DNA from: Devosia subaequoris
Lineage (GTDB): Bacteria; Pseudomonadota; Alphaproteobacteria; Rhizobiales; Devosiaceae
DNA length: 64,000 bases
Assembly (NCBI RefSeq): GCF_014197055.1
Contig: NZ_JACIEW010000006.1
Coordinates: 124,001 to 188,000, forward strand
Direction: 5' to 3'
The notes beneath the pieces are model-generated. The model was not told the DNA's origin. It saw nothing but the letters and a program-made list of their open reading frames with translations, and searched no databases. A program made the position numbers and the translations under genes. Shown piece by piece: positions 1-8,761 of the stretch. Within the stretch, counting starts at the first letter, position 1; the number at the start of each line of letters is the position of its first letter.

Positions 1-2
1 TG

Positions 3-209
3 ATGATCCTCAGGCTGTTCGAGCCCGGTGGGGTCTATCCGCTCGGGCGCTTCATCCTGATTTTGACCCTGACGTTTTCAGCCATTGCCGCGATCCTGGT
101 GCTGGTCCTGGGCAAGCCCGACATCGCATGGCCGGCGGTGTTGGCCGGTCTGTTCGCGCCCGGAGCGCTCTCGGAGCTATTCGAGCAGCTTATTGGCGCG
201 ACGAAATGA
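3..209 (+). CDS. small hydrophobic membrane protein, unknown function
   Basis: A 68-residue ORF opens at the window edge with TGATG, so the TGA of an upstream gene outside the window overlaps this ATG, which suggests a translationally coupled operon. The product has a hydrophobic stretch at residues 15-37 and a second at about 41-55, which looks like a small inner-membrane protein. Its 3' end overlaps the convergent DUF2231 gene by 20 bases. It precedes the oxidase genes and may belong with them. I recognise no family. It could instead be a spurious ORF. Confidence 0.5.
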   Translation: MILRLFEPGGVYPLGRFILILTLTFSAIAAILVLVLGKPDIAWPAVLAGLFAPGALSELFEQLIGATK

Positions 210-747
210 TGAGGCCGACGCCATGATCGAACACCAGCTTGCCGCCATGCCAGCCCGCGAAACCCGCAGCCATGGTTGCCAATACCGAGAGCATCATTCC
301 ACTGGGCAGGACCATTTCTGGAAAGTAGATGCGCAGCCCCGCATTGGCGCCGACAATGGCCAGCATCACCATGGCCGCGATGGCATGGTTCCAGCTTGCC
401 ACGCGCACGCGAATGCCCGGCACCGCCAGCAGCTCAATCGTGCCGACAATGGCCGCCAGCAGGCCGAAGCCGAAGGCTGCGCCGCCGGCCCATTTGCCGA
501 CCTCGAGCCAGAACGGATCAGCGTTCCACCAGTAGAAGAGGTCGACGCCCAATGTGGCGACGACGAAAGCAATGGGAAAATGCACCAGCATGGCATGGAT
601 GGGATGGCCCGCCACTGCGATGGCCGAACCGATATCCTTTCCTGCCACGGCGCGGATGGCGGGATTGGGGTGATCCGCCCGCGCCTCGGGCGGTGTCTCC
701 TCGTCGCGGATCTCGCTTTCTTCGTCCTCGCGCGGAATATCGGTCAT
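190..747 (-). CDS. DUF2231 family membrane protein
   Basis: The 185-residue product carries the DUF2231 opening GHPIHAMLVHFPIAF at about residues 48-62, followed by roughly four membrane segments (HFPIAFVVATLGVDLF, AAFGFGLLAAIVGTIELL, HAIAAMVMLAIVGANAGL, MLSVLATMAAGFAGW). The N-terminal 35-40 residues are acidic and likely cytoplasmic. The ATG at 747 has an AAGGGG element about 9 bases upstream, which favours this start. DUF2231 proteins often sit beside oxidase or cytochrome genes, but their function is not settled. The gene is divergent from subunit II of the oxidase, with almost no space between the two starts. Confidence 0.85.
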   Translation of the reverse strand: MTDIPREDEESEIRDEETPPEARADHPNPAIRAVAGKDIGSAIAVAGHPIHAMLVHFPIAFVVATLGVDLFYWWNADPFWLEVGKWAGGAAFGFGLLAAIVGTIELLAVPGIRVRVASWNHAIAAMVMLAIVGANAGLRIYFPEMVLPSGMMLSVLATMAAGFAGWHGGKLVFDHGVGLIISSRQ

Positions 748-750
748 CGG

Positions 751-1422
751 CTGCACCCCTTTTCCAAGCCCGTTGCCCTTTGTGCAACGTCGCTGCTGCT
801 CGCCGGTTGCACGGGCGAGCTTTCCACCCTTGATCCCGCCGGTCCCCGCGCGGCCAATCTGGCGACGCTGTGGTGGGTCATGTTCTACGGCTCGGCCCTC
901 TTGTTCGCGCTGGTGATCGCACTGTTTGCTCTGGCCTATCTGCGCCCCGCATGGGTGACGCGCATCACGCCTGCGCAATGGATCCTGGGCGGCGGTTTGA
1001 TCCTGCCCATTCCAATCCTGATCCTGCTCACTGGCACAGCACTGGTACTGGGCGAACAATTGCTGCCCAAGGGCGATGCACCCCTGCGCTTTGGCGCCCA
1101 TGCCGAGCGCTGGCAGTGGAATTTCACCTATCCGGACGGAGAAGAGATGGCCGGTGAAGTGCTGCATATTCCTGCCGGTCAGCCCGTCGATGTCGCGGTG
1201 ACCTCCGCGGACGTGATCCATTCATTCTGGGTGCCCAGGCTGGGCGGCAAGATCGACGCCATTCCGGGCCATGAAAACCTCATCCGCCTCGAGGCCGACG
1301 AACCCGGCATCTATTGGGGGCAATGCGCCGAATATTGTGGGCCGGGTCATGATGGCATGTGGTTCCGCATTGAGGCGCACGCGGTCGAGGATTTCGCGGC
1401 CCTGATGGAGGAGCAGCAATGA
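751..1422 (+). CDS. coxB: cytochrome c oxidase subunit II (CuA lipoprotein)
   Basis: This subunit accepts electrons from cytochrome c at its binuclear CuA centre on the periplasmic side. With the start used here, all ligands are visible: H157 in VIHSFW, then C192, E194, C196, H200 and M203 in GQCAEYCGPGHDGM. Two membrane segments lie at about 41-63 and 78-100. The N-terminus ends in the lipobox LLLAGC (Cys20). The start is uncertain: no ATG fits, a GTG at 670 would put the lipobox Cys at residue 47, and a CTG at 751 gives a normal 20-residue lipoprotein signal. There is no C-terminal cytochrome c domain. The stop overlaps the next gene (ATGA). Confidence 0.88.
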   Translation: MHPFSKPVALCATSLLLAGCTGELSTLDPAGPRAANLATLWWVMFYGSALLFALVIALFALAYLRPAWVTRITPAQWILGGGLILPIPILILLTGTALVLGEQLLPKGDAPLRFGAHAERWQWNFTYPDGEEMAGEVLHIPAGQPVDVAVTSADVIHSFWVPRLGGKIDAIPGHENLIRLEADEPGIYWGQCAEYCGPGHDGMWFRIEAHAVEDFAALMEEQQ

Positions 1423-3920
1423 GCCGCCCATCCTCCCCGCTCGGCCTACACAAGCAGCTCGACGCCATCTGGCGCACGCCGCCGGGGCTGGCGCGATTGT
1501 CCAGCGTCAATCACACCATACTGGGCAAGCGCTTCATGGCGCTGGCACTGCTGTTCTTTGCCATTGGCGGCCTGCTCTCCATGCTGATCCGGGCGCAATT
1601 GGCCACACCAAACAGCGCCTTTATTGGCCCCGAACTCTACAATCAGATCTTCACCATGCACGGCACGGTGATGATGTTCCTGTTCGCCATTCCCATGTTC
1701 GAGGGCTTTGCGATCTATATGCTGCCCAAGCTGCTGGGCGCGCGCGACCTCGCCTTTCCCCGGCTAACCGCCTATGGCTTCTGGTGCTACCTGTTTGGCG
1801 GGTCGATCCTGATTGTCGCCATGCTGGCAGGAGTGGCGCCCGATGGCGGCTGGTTCATGTATACCCCGCTCTCTTCGAAACCCTACACGCCGGGCATCAA
1901 TGCCGATGTCTGGCTGCTGGGCATTACCTTTGTCGAGATTTCGGCGGTGACGGCCGCAGTCGAGATCTTCGTCACCATTCTCAAGATGCGGGCGCCGGGC
2001 ATGGCGCTCACGCGCATGCCGCTGTTTGCCTGGTACATGCTGGTGACGGCGGGCATGATGATTATCGGCTTTCCGCCGCTGATCCTGGGCTCGATCCTGC
2101 TCGAGATGGAGCGCGCCTTCGACCTGCCGTTTTTCGATCCGACACGGGGCGGTGACCCGCTGCTGTGGCAGCATCTGTTCTGGCTGTTCGGCCATCCGGA
2201 AGTCTATATCATCTTCCTGCCCGGCGCCGGGGCGCTCACCACTATCATTCCGGTCTTCGCGCAACGCCCGATCCTGGGTTATCGCGCCATCATCGCGGCC
2301 ATCGTCGCCATGGCCTTTCTCAGCTTCGGCCTCTGGGTGCACCACATGTTCACCGTGGGCATTCCGCATCTGGCGCTTGCCTTCTTTTCGGCGGCGAGCG
2401 CCTTGGTGGCGATCCCGACGGCCGTGCAGATCTTTGCCTGGATCGGTACGCTGGCGTCCGGCAGGCCGCGCTGGGATATACCCATGCTCTATGTGGCGGG
2501 CTTTTTCGTCGTCTTCGTCATCGGCGGGCTGACCGGTGTCATGCTCGCCATGGTGCCGTTCAACACCCAGGCCCATGACAGCCATTTCGTGGTCGCGCAT
2601 CTGCACTATGTGCTGGTGGGTGGCTTCGTCTTTCCCATGCTGGCGGCAATCTATTATTGGCTGCCACATATTTCGGGGCGACAGAGCCTTTACCGGCTTT
2701 CAGTTCCAGCGTTCTGGCTGATCCTGATCGGTTTCAACCTCACCTTTTTCCTGATGCACCTGACCGGGCTGATGGGGATGCCGCGCCGCATCTCGACCTA
2801 CCCGTCCAACTGGGGCTGGGACTGGCTCAACCTGCTCTCCTCGGTGGGCGGTTTCATTCTCACCATGGGCTTTGCGCTGGTGCTGGCCGATATGGTGCTG
2901 CAGTTCCGTTTCGGCGCCCGTTTCCGTCGCGACCCCTGGCGGGCCGGGACGCTGGAATGGGCGACGGCGACCCCGCCGCCGAGCTACAATTTCGCCTCCA
3001 TCCCACATATCGAGACCCGCGCCGACCAATTGCTGCCAGCGCATATCGGGCCAACTCTGGCCGGTGGAAATGGCTATCTCGGCTTTGCCCGCAACGGCGT
3101 ACAGGAAACCCTGGCGGTCGACATGATGAGCGGCGCCGCCGAACAGTTGATCGTCCTGCCCCGCCGTTCCTTTCTGCCGCTCTGGACGGCCCTGGCGACA
3201 GCGAGCTTCTTCCTCGCCCTGCTGTTCAAGCTTTATTGGCTGGCGCCATTCGGGGCGTTGGCGACGCTCGTCCTGTTCCTGTTCTGGCCACTCAGCCTCG
3301 GGGCCAGGACCGATCGCGGTCCCCTCGATATCGGGCGCGGCCTTGCCGTGCCCCCCGATGTGGAAGCGCCGGACAATGTCACCGTGCTCGCCAATCGCAC
3401 GGCGTTGGTGATGAACGGTACGCTGTTCGCCTCGCTCCTGTTTGGTGGCCTGTTCCTGCTGGTGGTGGCGCCCAATTGGCAAGGCACGAGCGGGCCGATC
3501 CTGCCGCTCTGGGCCGGTGCATTGGCCCTTGTGACCAGCCTCTCGGCTGCGGGACTGACCGTTGTCGCGGGGCGCAACCCTGGTGCAACCATGCGGCTTC
3601 GGGTCAGCTTGCTGGCAACCCTATTAATGCAAATCCTGGCCATGGCACTGCTCACACTGGCCATGTCGGCGCTGGGAGACCCAACCGGGCATGCGCGCCA
3701 GGCCGTGGCTTTCGTCACACTTGGCTACGCCGTGCTGCATTGTGGCCTGGGTGCGGTGATAGCCGCGCATGCGCTCTGGCGCCACGCACAAGGGTATGTT
3801 TCCGCCCGTCGGCGCACCGAGTTGGCACTGGCCCGGTTGTGGAACGGCTATGCCGGCGGCGTGGTGATCCTGGCGCTGGGTCTTGTCGCGCTTCTCAGCA
3901 TGAGCGGGAGCGCACCATGA
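1419..3920 (+). CDS. cytochrome c oxidase subunit I fused to a subunit III-like domain
   Basis: The 833-residue protein contains a complete haem-copper oxidase core at residues 1-about 530: haem a ligand H81 (MHGTVMMF), the His-Tyr cross-link motif GHPEVY with H259, E261 and Y263, CuB ligands H308/H309, and the haem ligands H394/H396 in AHDSHFVVAHLHY. E261 in this motif is the hallmark of the A1 type with a D proton channel. Residues about 580-833 add roughly six membrane segments resembling subunit III. Fused I+III subunits are known in caa3 oxidases. The start overlaps coxB by ATGA, and the next gene overlaps its stop the same way, so the three form one operon. Confidence 0.92.
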   Translation: MSRPSSPLGLHKQLDAIWRTPPGLARLSSVNHTILGKRFMALALLFFAIGGLLSMLIRAQLATPNSAFIGPELYNQIFTMHGTVMMFLFAIPMFEGFAIYMLPKLLGARDLAFPRLTAYGFWCYLFGGSILIVAMLAGVAPDGGWFMYTPLSSKPYTPGINADVWLLGITFVEISAVTAAVEIFVTILKMRAPGMALTRMPLFAWYMLVTAGMMIIGFPPLILGSILLEMERAFDLPFFDPTRGGDPLLWQHLFWLFGHPEVYIIFLPGAGALTTIIPVFAQRPILGYRAIIAAIVAMAFLSFGLWVHHMFTVGIPHLALAFFSAASALVAIPTAVQIFAWIGTLASGRPRWDIPMLYVAGFFVVFVIGGLTGVMLAMVPFNTQAHDSHFVVAHLHYVLVGGFVFPMLAAIYYWLPHISGRQSLYRLSVPAFWLILIGFNLTFFLMHLTGLMGMPRRISTYPSNWGWDWLNLLSSVGGFILTMGFALVLADMVLQFRFGARFRRDPWRAGTLEWATATPPPSYNFASIPHIETRADQLLPAHIGPTLAGGNGYLGFARNGVQETLAVDMMSGAAEQLIVLPRRSFLPLWTALATASFFLALLFKLYWLAPFGALATLVLFLFWPLSLGARTDRGPLDIGRGLAVPPDVEAPDNVTVLANRTALVMNGTLFASLLFGGLFLLVVAPNWQGTSGPILPLWAGALALVTSLSAAGLTVVAGRNPGATMRLRVSLLATLLMQILAMALLTLAMSALGDPTGHARQAVAFVTLGYAVLHCGLGAVIAAHALWRHAQGYVSARRRTELALARLWNGYAGGVVILALGLVALLSMSGSAP

Positions 3921-4225
3921 AGACGATGATCGGAACGCCTCTGGTCCGCCTGATTGCGGGCTTTGTGATCTGGGCGGTGGGCTTTGTCGTGCTCTATGCC
4001 GTCCAGGCCCTGGGTTGCGCATATGGCTGGGGCGACTGGCATCGGCCGGTGCTGATCGGGCTCTACCTGCTGGCGCTTATTCCCCTGATATGGCTGGCCA
4101 TGCCCGCCCGTGCCGGCGCGGAAGACGGTCCATTGCACATGGCCGCGCTCTGGGCCAACCGGGCCGCGCTTGTCGCCGCCATACTGGTTTTCCTACCGAC
4201 GACATTTGCCAGTCTCTGCATCTGA
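3917..4225 (+). CDS. small membrane protein in the oxidase operon
   Basis: The 102-residue product starts at an ATG overlapping the TGA of the oxidase subunit I+III gene (ATGA), so it is translationally coupled to it. Three hydrophobic segments are visible: about 10-30 (LIAGFVIWAVGFVVLYAVQAL), 42-60 (VLIGLYLLALIPLIWLA) and 78-97. I do not recognise a named family. The position suggests a minor subunit or assembly factor of the oxidase, which is inference from context only. The gene ends 60 bases before the convergent gntR gene. Confidence 0.75.
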   Translation: MKTMIGTPLVRLIAGFVIWAVGFVVLYAVQALGCAYGWGDWHRPVLIGLYLLALIPLIWLAMPARAGAEDGPLHMAALWANRAALVAAILVFLPTTFASLCI

Positions 4226-4285
4226 AACAGGTCGTTACGCCGGCGGCGCGGGCCGCCAGCCCTCAACAGTGCCAAGGCCCCGGGA

Positions 4286-5089
4286 TCATGGCGCGCGGCG
4301 CCTTCTTACCCGGCGGGGGGCGGCGTCCTCGCTCAGAAACCGATCCACCAGCCTAGCCTGCAGGCCCAGCATATGCTGCTCGGCTTCGGCCATGTGTTCG
4401 GCCAGGATCGCGGCGGCGGCATCGGCGTCGCGCCGGCGCATGGCGGCGATCAGATCGCGTTGATGCTCGATGCCGGACTGGCGCAGCACCGGTTCTGGCT
4501 GGACATAAATGTCCTGGGCAATCGCGAGATCCTTGAGCAGGCGCTGCAGAAACCGGCAGGTGAAGGCGAGGATGGGATTGTCGGCATATTCGGCCACCAC
4601 GCCATGGAAATCGAGCTCGGCCATGCGCTGGTTCCAGCGCTCGGCGGCGTCAGCGGGTTCATGGTCATAGACCGAGATAATGGCTTCGAGCCGGTTCAAT
4701 CCCGCTTCGTCGATATGCGGGGTGGCGCTGGCCGCGATCAGCGGTTCGAGCGCCTTGCGCATTTGATAAATATTGGCAATGGAGAGGTTCTTGGCGAACA
4801 GGAAATTGGACAGCAGGCTCATCGCCCGCCCTTCCGACATCCGCTCGATAAAGGCCCCGCCGCCGGGCCCCGTGCGCACCGAGATCAGCCCCTGCACTTC
4901 AAGCGCCTTGAGCGCTTCGCGCACCGTGCCCTTGCTGGCGGCAAACTGGGTGATGAGATCGCGTTCCTGGGGCAGGCGATCGCCCGGTGCCAGTCCATGC
5001 TCGACTATCATGCGCTTGATGGCGTCGACAATCTCATCGGTGCGCTTGCGGCGGGGCAGGTCGGTCAGCGCCGGGTCGATCTCGTTCAT
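4286..5089 (-). CDS. GntR/FadR-family regulator with FCD domain
   Basis: The 267-residue protein has an N-terminal winged helix (about 14-80, with LPQERDLITQFAASKGTVREALKALEVQGLI split over the helix-turn-helix) and a C-terminal all-helical FCD ligand domain (about 100-245). Likely metal/ligand histidines occur in LDFHGVVAEY, IEHQRDL and ILAEHMAEAEQH. It is the last gene of the peptide transporter operon and overlaps the ATPase gene by ATGA. The twin palindromes at 10393-10438, in the promoter region of the operon, are its probable operators. The ligand is unknown; a transported substrate or a metabolite of it is the simplest idea. Confidence 0.92.
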   Translation of the reverse strand: MNEIDPALTDLPRRKRTDEIVDAIKRMIVEHGLAPGDRLPQERDLITQFAASKGTVREALKALEVQGLISVRTGPGGGAFIERMSEGRAMSLLSNFLFAKNLSIANIYQMRKALEPLIAASATPHIDEAGLNRLEAIISVYDHEPADAAERWNQRMAELDFHGVVAEYADNPILAFTCRFLQRLLKDLAIAQDIYVQPEPVLRQSGIEHQRDLIAAMRRRDADAAAAILAEHMAEAEQHMLGLQARLVDRFLSEDAAPRRVRRRRAP

Positions 5090-5892
5090 GCAATATCCGG
5101 TGAAGTCAGGCGGGGCGCGCTGGAAATGAGCGCCCGCGTGTAGTCGTGTTGCGGCGCGGCAAAGAGGCGGGCGGCCGGGCCGACCTCCACCACCTCGCCC
5201 AGATACATCACCGCGACACGATCGGAAATCGATTCGACCACCGCCAGATCGTGGCTGATGAACAGATAGGACAGGCCCAGATCGTCGCGCAATTGCTGGA
5301 GCAGCAGCAGAACCTGGGCCTGCACGGACACATCGAGGGCACTGACCGGTTCGTCCAGCACCAGGATCCGCGCCTCCGCGGCAAGGGCGCGGGCAATGGC
5401 AATGCGCTGAGCCTGGCCACCGGAAAATTCGTGCGGGAAGCGCTCGAGCGTATCGAGCGGCATCTGCACCGCGTCGACCAACTCCTTCTTGCGCCTAGCC
5501 CGCTTGCTCGCGTCATACCCACAAAGCAGGCGCAGCGGCACGTCGAGAATGTCGCCAATGGTCTTGCGTGGGTTGAGCGAGGCAACGGGGTCCTGAAACA
5601 CATATTGGATGGTGCGACCAAACGCGCGGGAGCCGGTCGCGGCCAGTTCCGCCCAGGGCTTGCCATCGATCTGCATGGTGCCTGAAGTCGGCGCCTCGAG
5701 CCCCACCAGCATGCGGGCCAGAGTGGACTTGCCCGAGCCACTTTCCCCGACGATGCCTAGGGTCTCACCGCGTTTGAGATCGAGGGAAATGCCCTTGACG
5801 GCACGCACCTCACTCGCCTTGCGCCCGAACAGGCTCCGCCCGCCGCCAAAGGTCTTGAGCAGATCGCGCATTTCGACGGCGTTCTCGCTCAT
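5086..5892 (-). CDS. peptide-type ABC transporter ATPase (DppF/OppF-like)
   Basis: The 268-residue ATPase has Walker [10 protein letters not shown] (49-57), a Q-loop in YVFQDP, signature FSGGQAQRIAIARAL (156-170), Walker B ILVLDEP (176-182) and the H-loop His in ISHDLA. The C-terminal tail with YTRALISSAP is the short oligopeptide-transporter extension. It energises uptake together with the ATPase half of the neighbouring fusion protein. ATGA overlaps on both sides join it to the fusion gene and to gntR. The exact substrate (peptide, opine, nickel or glutathione) cannot be read from the ATPase. Confidence 0.93.
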   Translation of the reverse strand: MSENAVEMRDLLKTFGGGRSLFGRKASEVRAVKGISLDLKRGETLGIVGESGSGKSTLARMLVGLEAPTSGTMQIDGKPWAELAATGSRAFGRTIQYVFQDPVASLNPRKTIGDILDVPLRLLCGYDASKRARRKKELVDAVQMPLDTLERFPHEFSGGQAQRIAIARALAAEARILVLDEPVSALDVSVQAQVLLLLQQLRDDLGLSYLFISHDLAVVESISDRVAVMYLGEVVEVGPAARLFAAPQHDYTRALISSAPRLTSPDIA

Positions 5893-7673
5893 GTCCGGGC
5901 CTCCTGGAATAGAGTCCGCACGCGATCGAGGAAGGCCTGTCCCTCGCCCAGTTCGGGGACACAGGCGATCAGGCGCTTGGTGTAGTCATGCTGCGGATCG
6001 CGCAGCACGGCCGTTGTTTCCCCCTGTTCGACGATTTCGCCGTCTTTCATCACGGCGACGCGGTCGCAGACCTGAGCGACGACGCCGAAATCATGGGTGA
6101 TGAGCAGGAGCGCCAGGCCCCGTTCCTTGCGCAGGTTCTGCAGCAGTTCGAGAATGCGAGCCTGGACCGTAACATCGAGCGCGGTGGTGGGTTCGTCGGC
6201 AATGATGATGTCGGGATCATTGGCCAATGCCATGGCAATGCCGATGCGCTGGCGTTGTCCACCCGAGAGTTCGTGCGGATAGGCGCTGGCGCGGCTTTGG
6301 GCGTCGCGAATGCCCACGGTTTCCATCAATTCGATGGCCCGGGAACGGGCTTCGGACTTGCCCACGCTCTCATGCACCAAAATGGCCTCGGCGATCTGCT
6401 CGCCAACGCGGAACAGCGGATGGAGCGTGGTCAGGGGGTCCTGGAAAACATAGGCGACGCGGCCGCCGCGCAGGCCGATCAGTTCCTGCTCACGCAGGGA
6501 CAGCACTTCCCTGCCCCCGACATAGACACCGCCGGCGGTAATGACGCCAGGTGGCGAGGCCACCAGCCCCATGAGCGAAAGCGCGGTGACCGATTTACCC
6601 GAGCCGCTTTCCCCGATCAGGCCAAGGCACTCACCCTTGCCGAGGCGGAAGCTGATGTTGCGCACGGCGGGGGTGATGGCCTTGCCATCATCAAAACCGG
6701 TTGCGAGCTGGTCGACGACCAGCGCCGGCGCGTCTTCGAGCGTGGCGGCGGGCTTGGTCCTGCGCGCGATCTTGGTCACCGGCATGGGGCGATCCAGCGC
6801 CCCGGAGCGCAGGCGCGGATCGAGCACATCGCGAATGCCGTCGCCGAGCAGATTGATGCTCATTACCAGCGCGAAGATCATGATGCCGGGAATGATCGAG
6901 GCATGCGGCGCGGTAAAGAGTTGTGCGCGGGCCTGGCCCAGCATGGAGCCAAGATCCGAGGTCGGCGGCTGGGCGCCCAGACCAAGGAAGGAGAGACCCG
7001 CGGTTTCAAGGATCATCCAGCCCACGGTGGTGGACATGGTGATGACGATCACCGGCAGCACATTGGGCAGCACTTCAGTGAAGAGAATGGCCGGATGGCT
7101 CTTGCCGGAAAGACGTGCCGCATCGACGAATTCGCGATTGCGGATGGAGACCGTGACGCCCCGGATATTGCGGGCGAAGAACGGGATATTGACGATGGCG
7201 ATGGCATAGAGCGCATTGAGCAGGCCCGGCCCCAGCGCCGCCACGATGGCAATGGCGAGCAGAATATAGGGGAAGGCCATGAGCATATCGACAAAGCGCA
7301 TCAGAACGCTGTCGGTGGCGCCACGCGAATAACCGGCAACGAGCCCGATCAACGAACCGAAAATGGCCGCAAGCGCAGTGGCACTGATGCCCACGATCAG
7401 CGACACCTGGGTGCCCCAGATCAGCCGGGAGAGGATATCGCGGCCCAGATGATCGGTGCCGAGCAGATGTCCATCGGCAAGGGGCGGCAACAGGCGGTTG
7501 GGCTGATCGGTAATATCGGGATCAGGCAGCGGCAGCACCGGCGCCAGCACGGCGAGAATGACGATGAAGCCGAACAGGAACAGGCCCGCCGCCGCGAGGC
7601 GATTGGCCATCAGCAATTGCCAATTGCTGCGGCGCTTGCGGGGTTCGGGCGCGGACAGGGTCATATCGGTCAT
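5889..7673 (-). CDS. ABC transporter permease-ATPase fusion (DppC-DppD type)
   Basis: One 594-residue reading frame joins two components that are normally separate. Residues 1-about 290 are a DppC-like permease with the typical N-terminal membrane segment, the LGTDHLGRD motif (71-79) and the EAA coupling loop near 181-204. After a linker of about 30 residues, residues about 316-594 are a complete ATPase with Walker [10 protein letters not shown] (354-362), signature [15 protein letters not shown] and Walker B IIIADEP. No stop or frameshift is seen between them. The start used (MTDMTL) overlaps the stop of dppB by ATGA. A second ATG lies three codons in. Confidence 0.93.
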   Translation of the reverse strand: MTDMTLSAPEPRKRRSNWQLLMANRLAAAGLFLFGFIVILAVLAPVLPLPDPDITDQPNRLLPPLADGHLLGTDHLGRDILSRLIWGTQVSLIVGISATALAAIFGSLIGLVAGYSRGATDSVLMRFVDMLMAFPYILLAIAIVAALGPGLLNALYAIAIVNIPFFARNIRGVTVSIRNREFVDAARLSGKSHPAILFTEVLPNVLPVIVITMSTTVGWMILETAGLSFLGLGAQPPTSDLGSMLGQARAQLFTAPHASIIPGIMIFALVMSINLLGDGIRDVLDPRLRSGALDRPMPVTKIARRTKPAATLEDAPALVVDQLATGFDDGKAITPAVRNISFRLGKGECLGLIGESGSGKSVTALSLMGLVASPPGVITAGGVYVGGREVLSLREQELIGLRGGRVAYVFQDPLTTLHPLFRVGEQIAEAILVHESVGKSEARSRAIELMETVGIRDAQSRASAYPHELSGGQRQRIGIAMALANDPDIIIADEPTTALDVTVQARILELLQNLRKERGLALLLITHDFGVVAQVCDRVAVMKDGEIVEQGETTAVLRDPQHDYTKRLIACVPELGEGQAFLDRVRTLFQEART

Positions 7674-8617
7674 GCCTTGAGCCTGGGATCGAGCATGGCC
7701 TGGGCGACGTCGGCCAAGAGGTTGACGAGCACGTAGAGAGTAGCGGCAACAAGCACGCCGCCCTGCACCAGCAGCAGGTCGCGGGTGGAGACCGCCTTGA
7801 CCAGCATCTGCCCCAGCCCCGGCCACTGGAACACAGTTTCGATATAGACGGCGCCGCCGAGCACGAAGCCGGTCTGGATGCCGATGACCGGGATGATCGA
7901 GACCAGTGCCGCACGGAAGGCGTGGCGGTAGATCACCGCGTTTTCACTCAGCCCCTTGGCGCGCGCGGTGCGGATGAAATCCTGCCGCAGCACTTCGAGC
8001 ATGGCCGCGCGAGTCAGACGCGCCACCACGCCGGTGGCAACAATGGCCAGTGTGCTGGCGGGAAGAATGAGATGGCGCAGCAGATCGGGCAGATCGCCGC
8101 CGCCATAGATGGCATACATGCCCGAGACGGGCAGCAGCCGCCAGTGCACGGCAAAGAGCAGGATCAGCACCAGCCCGAGAAAGAAAGCCGGCATGGAGAT
8201 GCCGATCAGCACGAAAAAGGTGACGATGCGATCGGTCCAGCCGAACTGGCGGACTGCCGAGACAATGCCGGCGAGTATGCCGAGCACCGAACAGATGAGC
8301 AGCGAGGCACCGGCCAGAATGAGCGTGGCGCTGAAGCGGTCCAGCACTTCATCGATGACCGGGCGGTTGAGGATATAGGACCGGCCGAAATCGCCCTGCA
8401 GCAGGTTGCCGATCCAGATCAGATATTGCTCGGGCCAGGAGCGGTCCAGGCCCAGGACCCGATTGATGCGTTCGACATTATCCGGTGTGGCGTAGGCGCC
8501 GAGCAGGGCTTGGGCAGGATCCCCGGGGATGAGCTTCATGACCAGAAAGACAATAATCGACAATCCCAGGATCACCGGGATCGCGGCCAATAGGCGCTTG
8601 CCGATATAAGCGGTCAT
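7670..8617 (-). CDS. peptide-type ABC transporter permease (DppB-like)
   Basis: The 315-residue inner-membrane permease begins MTAYIGKRLLAAIPV, a standard DppB opening, followed by PGDPA, six predicted membrane segments and the EAA coupling loop (DFIRTARAKGLSENAVIYRH, about 200-219). I chose the ATG at 8617 because an upstream in-frame start would add a repeat-derived leader. It pairs with the permease half of the adjacent fusion protein to form the channel. A repeat-filled gap of about 144 bases separates it from the binding-protein gene upstream. Confidence 0.93.
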   Translation of the reverse strand: MTAYIGKRLLAAIPVILGLSIIVFLVMKLIPGDPAQALLGAYATPDNVERINRVLGLDRSWPEQYLIWIGNLLQGDFGRSYILNRPVIDEVLDRFSATLILAGASLLICSVLGILAGIVSAVRQFGWTDRIVTFFVLIGISMPAFFLGLVLILLFAVHWRLLPVSGMYAIYGGGDLPDLLRHLILPASTLAIVATGVVARLTRAAMLEVLRQDFIRTARAKGLSENAVIYRHAFRAALVSIIPVIGIQTGFVLGGAVYIETVFQWPGLGQMLVKAVSTRDLLLVQGGVLVAATLYVLVNLLADVAQAMLDPRLKA

Positions 8618-8651
8618 TTGCCGTCTTCCTCTCGCTGCGGCGCCCAGGCCA

Positions 8652-8755
8652 CCTCTCCCCGATGGGGAGAGGAACAAGTGCCATGTGCTGAGCCTGTTTT
8701 TGTCCCCTCGGGGACAAGTTGGCCGACGGGCCGGATGAGGGATGCCCCATCCGGC
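8652..8755. repeat. cluster of three inverted repeats in the transporter operon
   Basis: Three hairpins lie in the 144-base gap between the binding-protein gene and dppB: CCTCTCCCC/GGGGAGAGG (8652-8672), TGTCCCC/GGGGACA (8701-8716) and GCCGGATG/CATCCGGC (8730-8755). There is no U-tract. They may stabilise the upstream mRNA so that the binding protein is made in excess, as REP-like elements do in other transporter operons (inference), or may be passive palindromic repeats. Confidence 0.6.
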
Positions 8756-8761
8756 ACGGAT

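Noticed and set aside
2657-3916. Long plus-strand frame upstream of and in frame with the small membrane protein
   Set aside because: It overlaps the oxidase subunit I+III gene in another frame and is compositionally odd. Only the part from the ATG at 3917 is accepted.
4373-5143. 256-codon plus-strand frame over the gntR gene
   Set aside because: It is a shadow of the GntR frame, which has clear winged-helix and FCD motifs.
5988-7736. 582-codon open frame antisense to the permease-ATPase fusion gene
   Set aside because: It is the mirror of a well-supported coding frame in high-GC DNA. The translation is low in hydrophobic residues, rich in Gly/Asp/His and matches no family.
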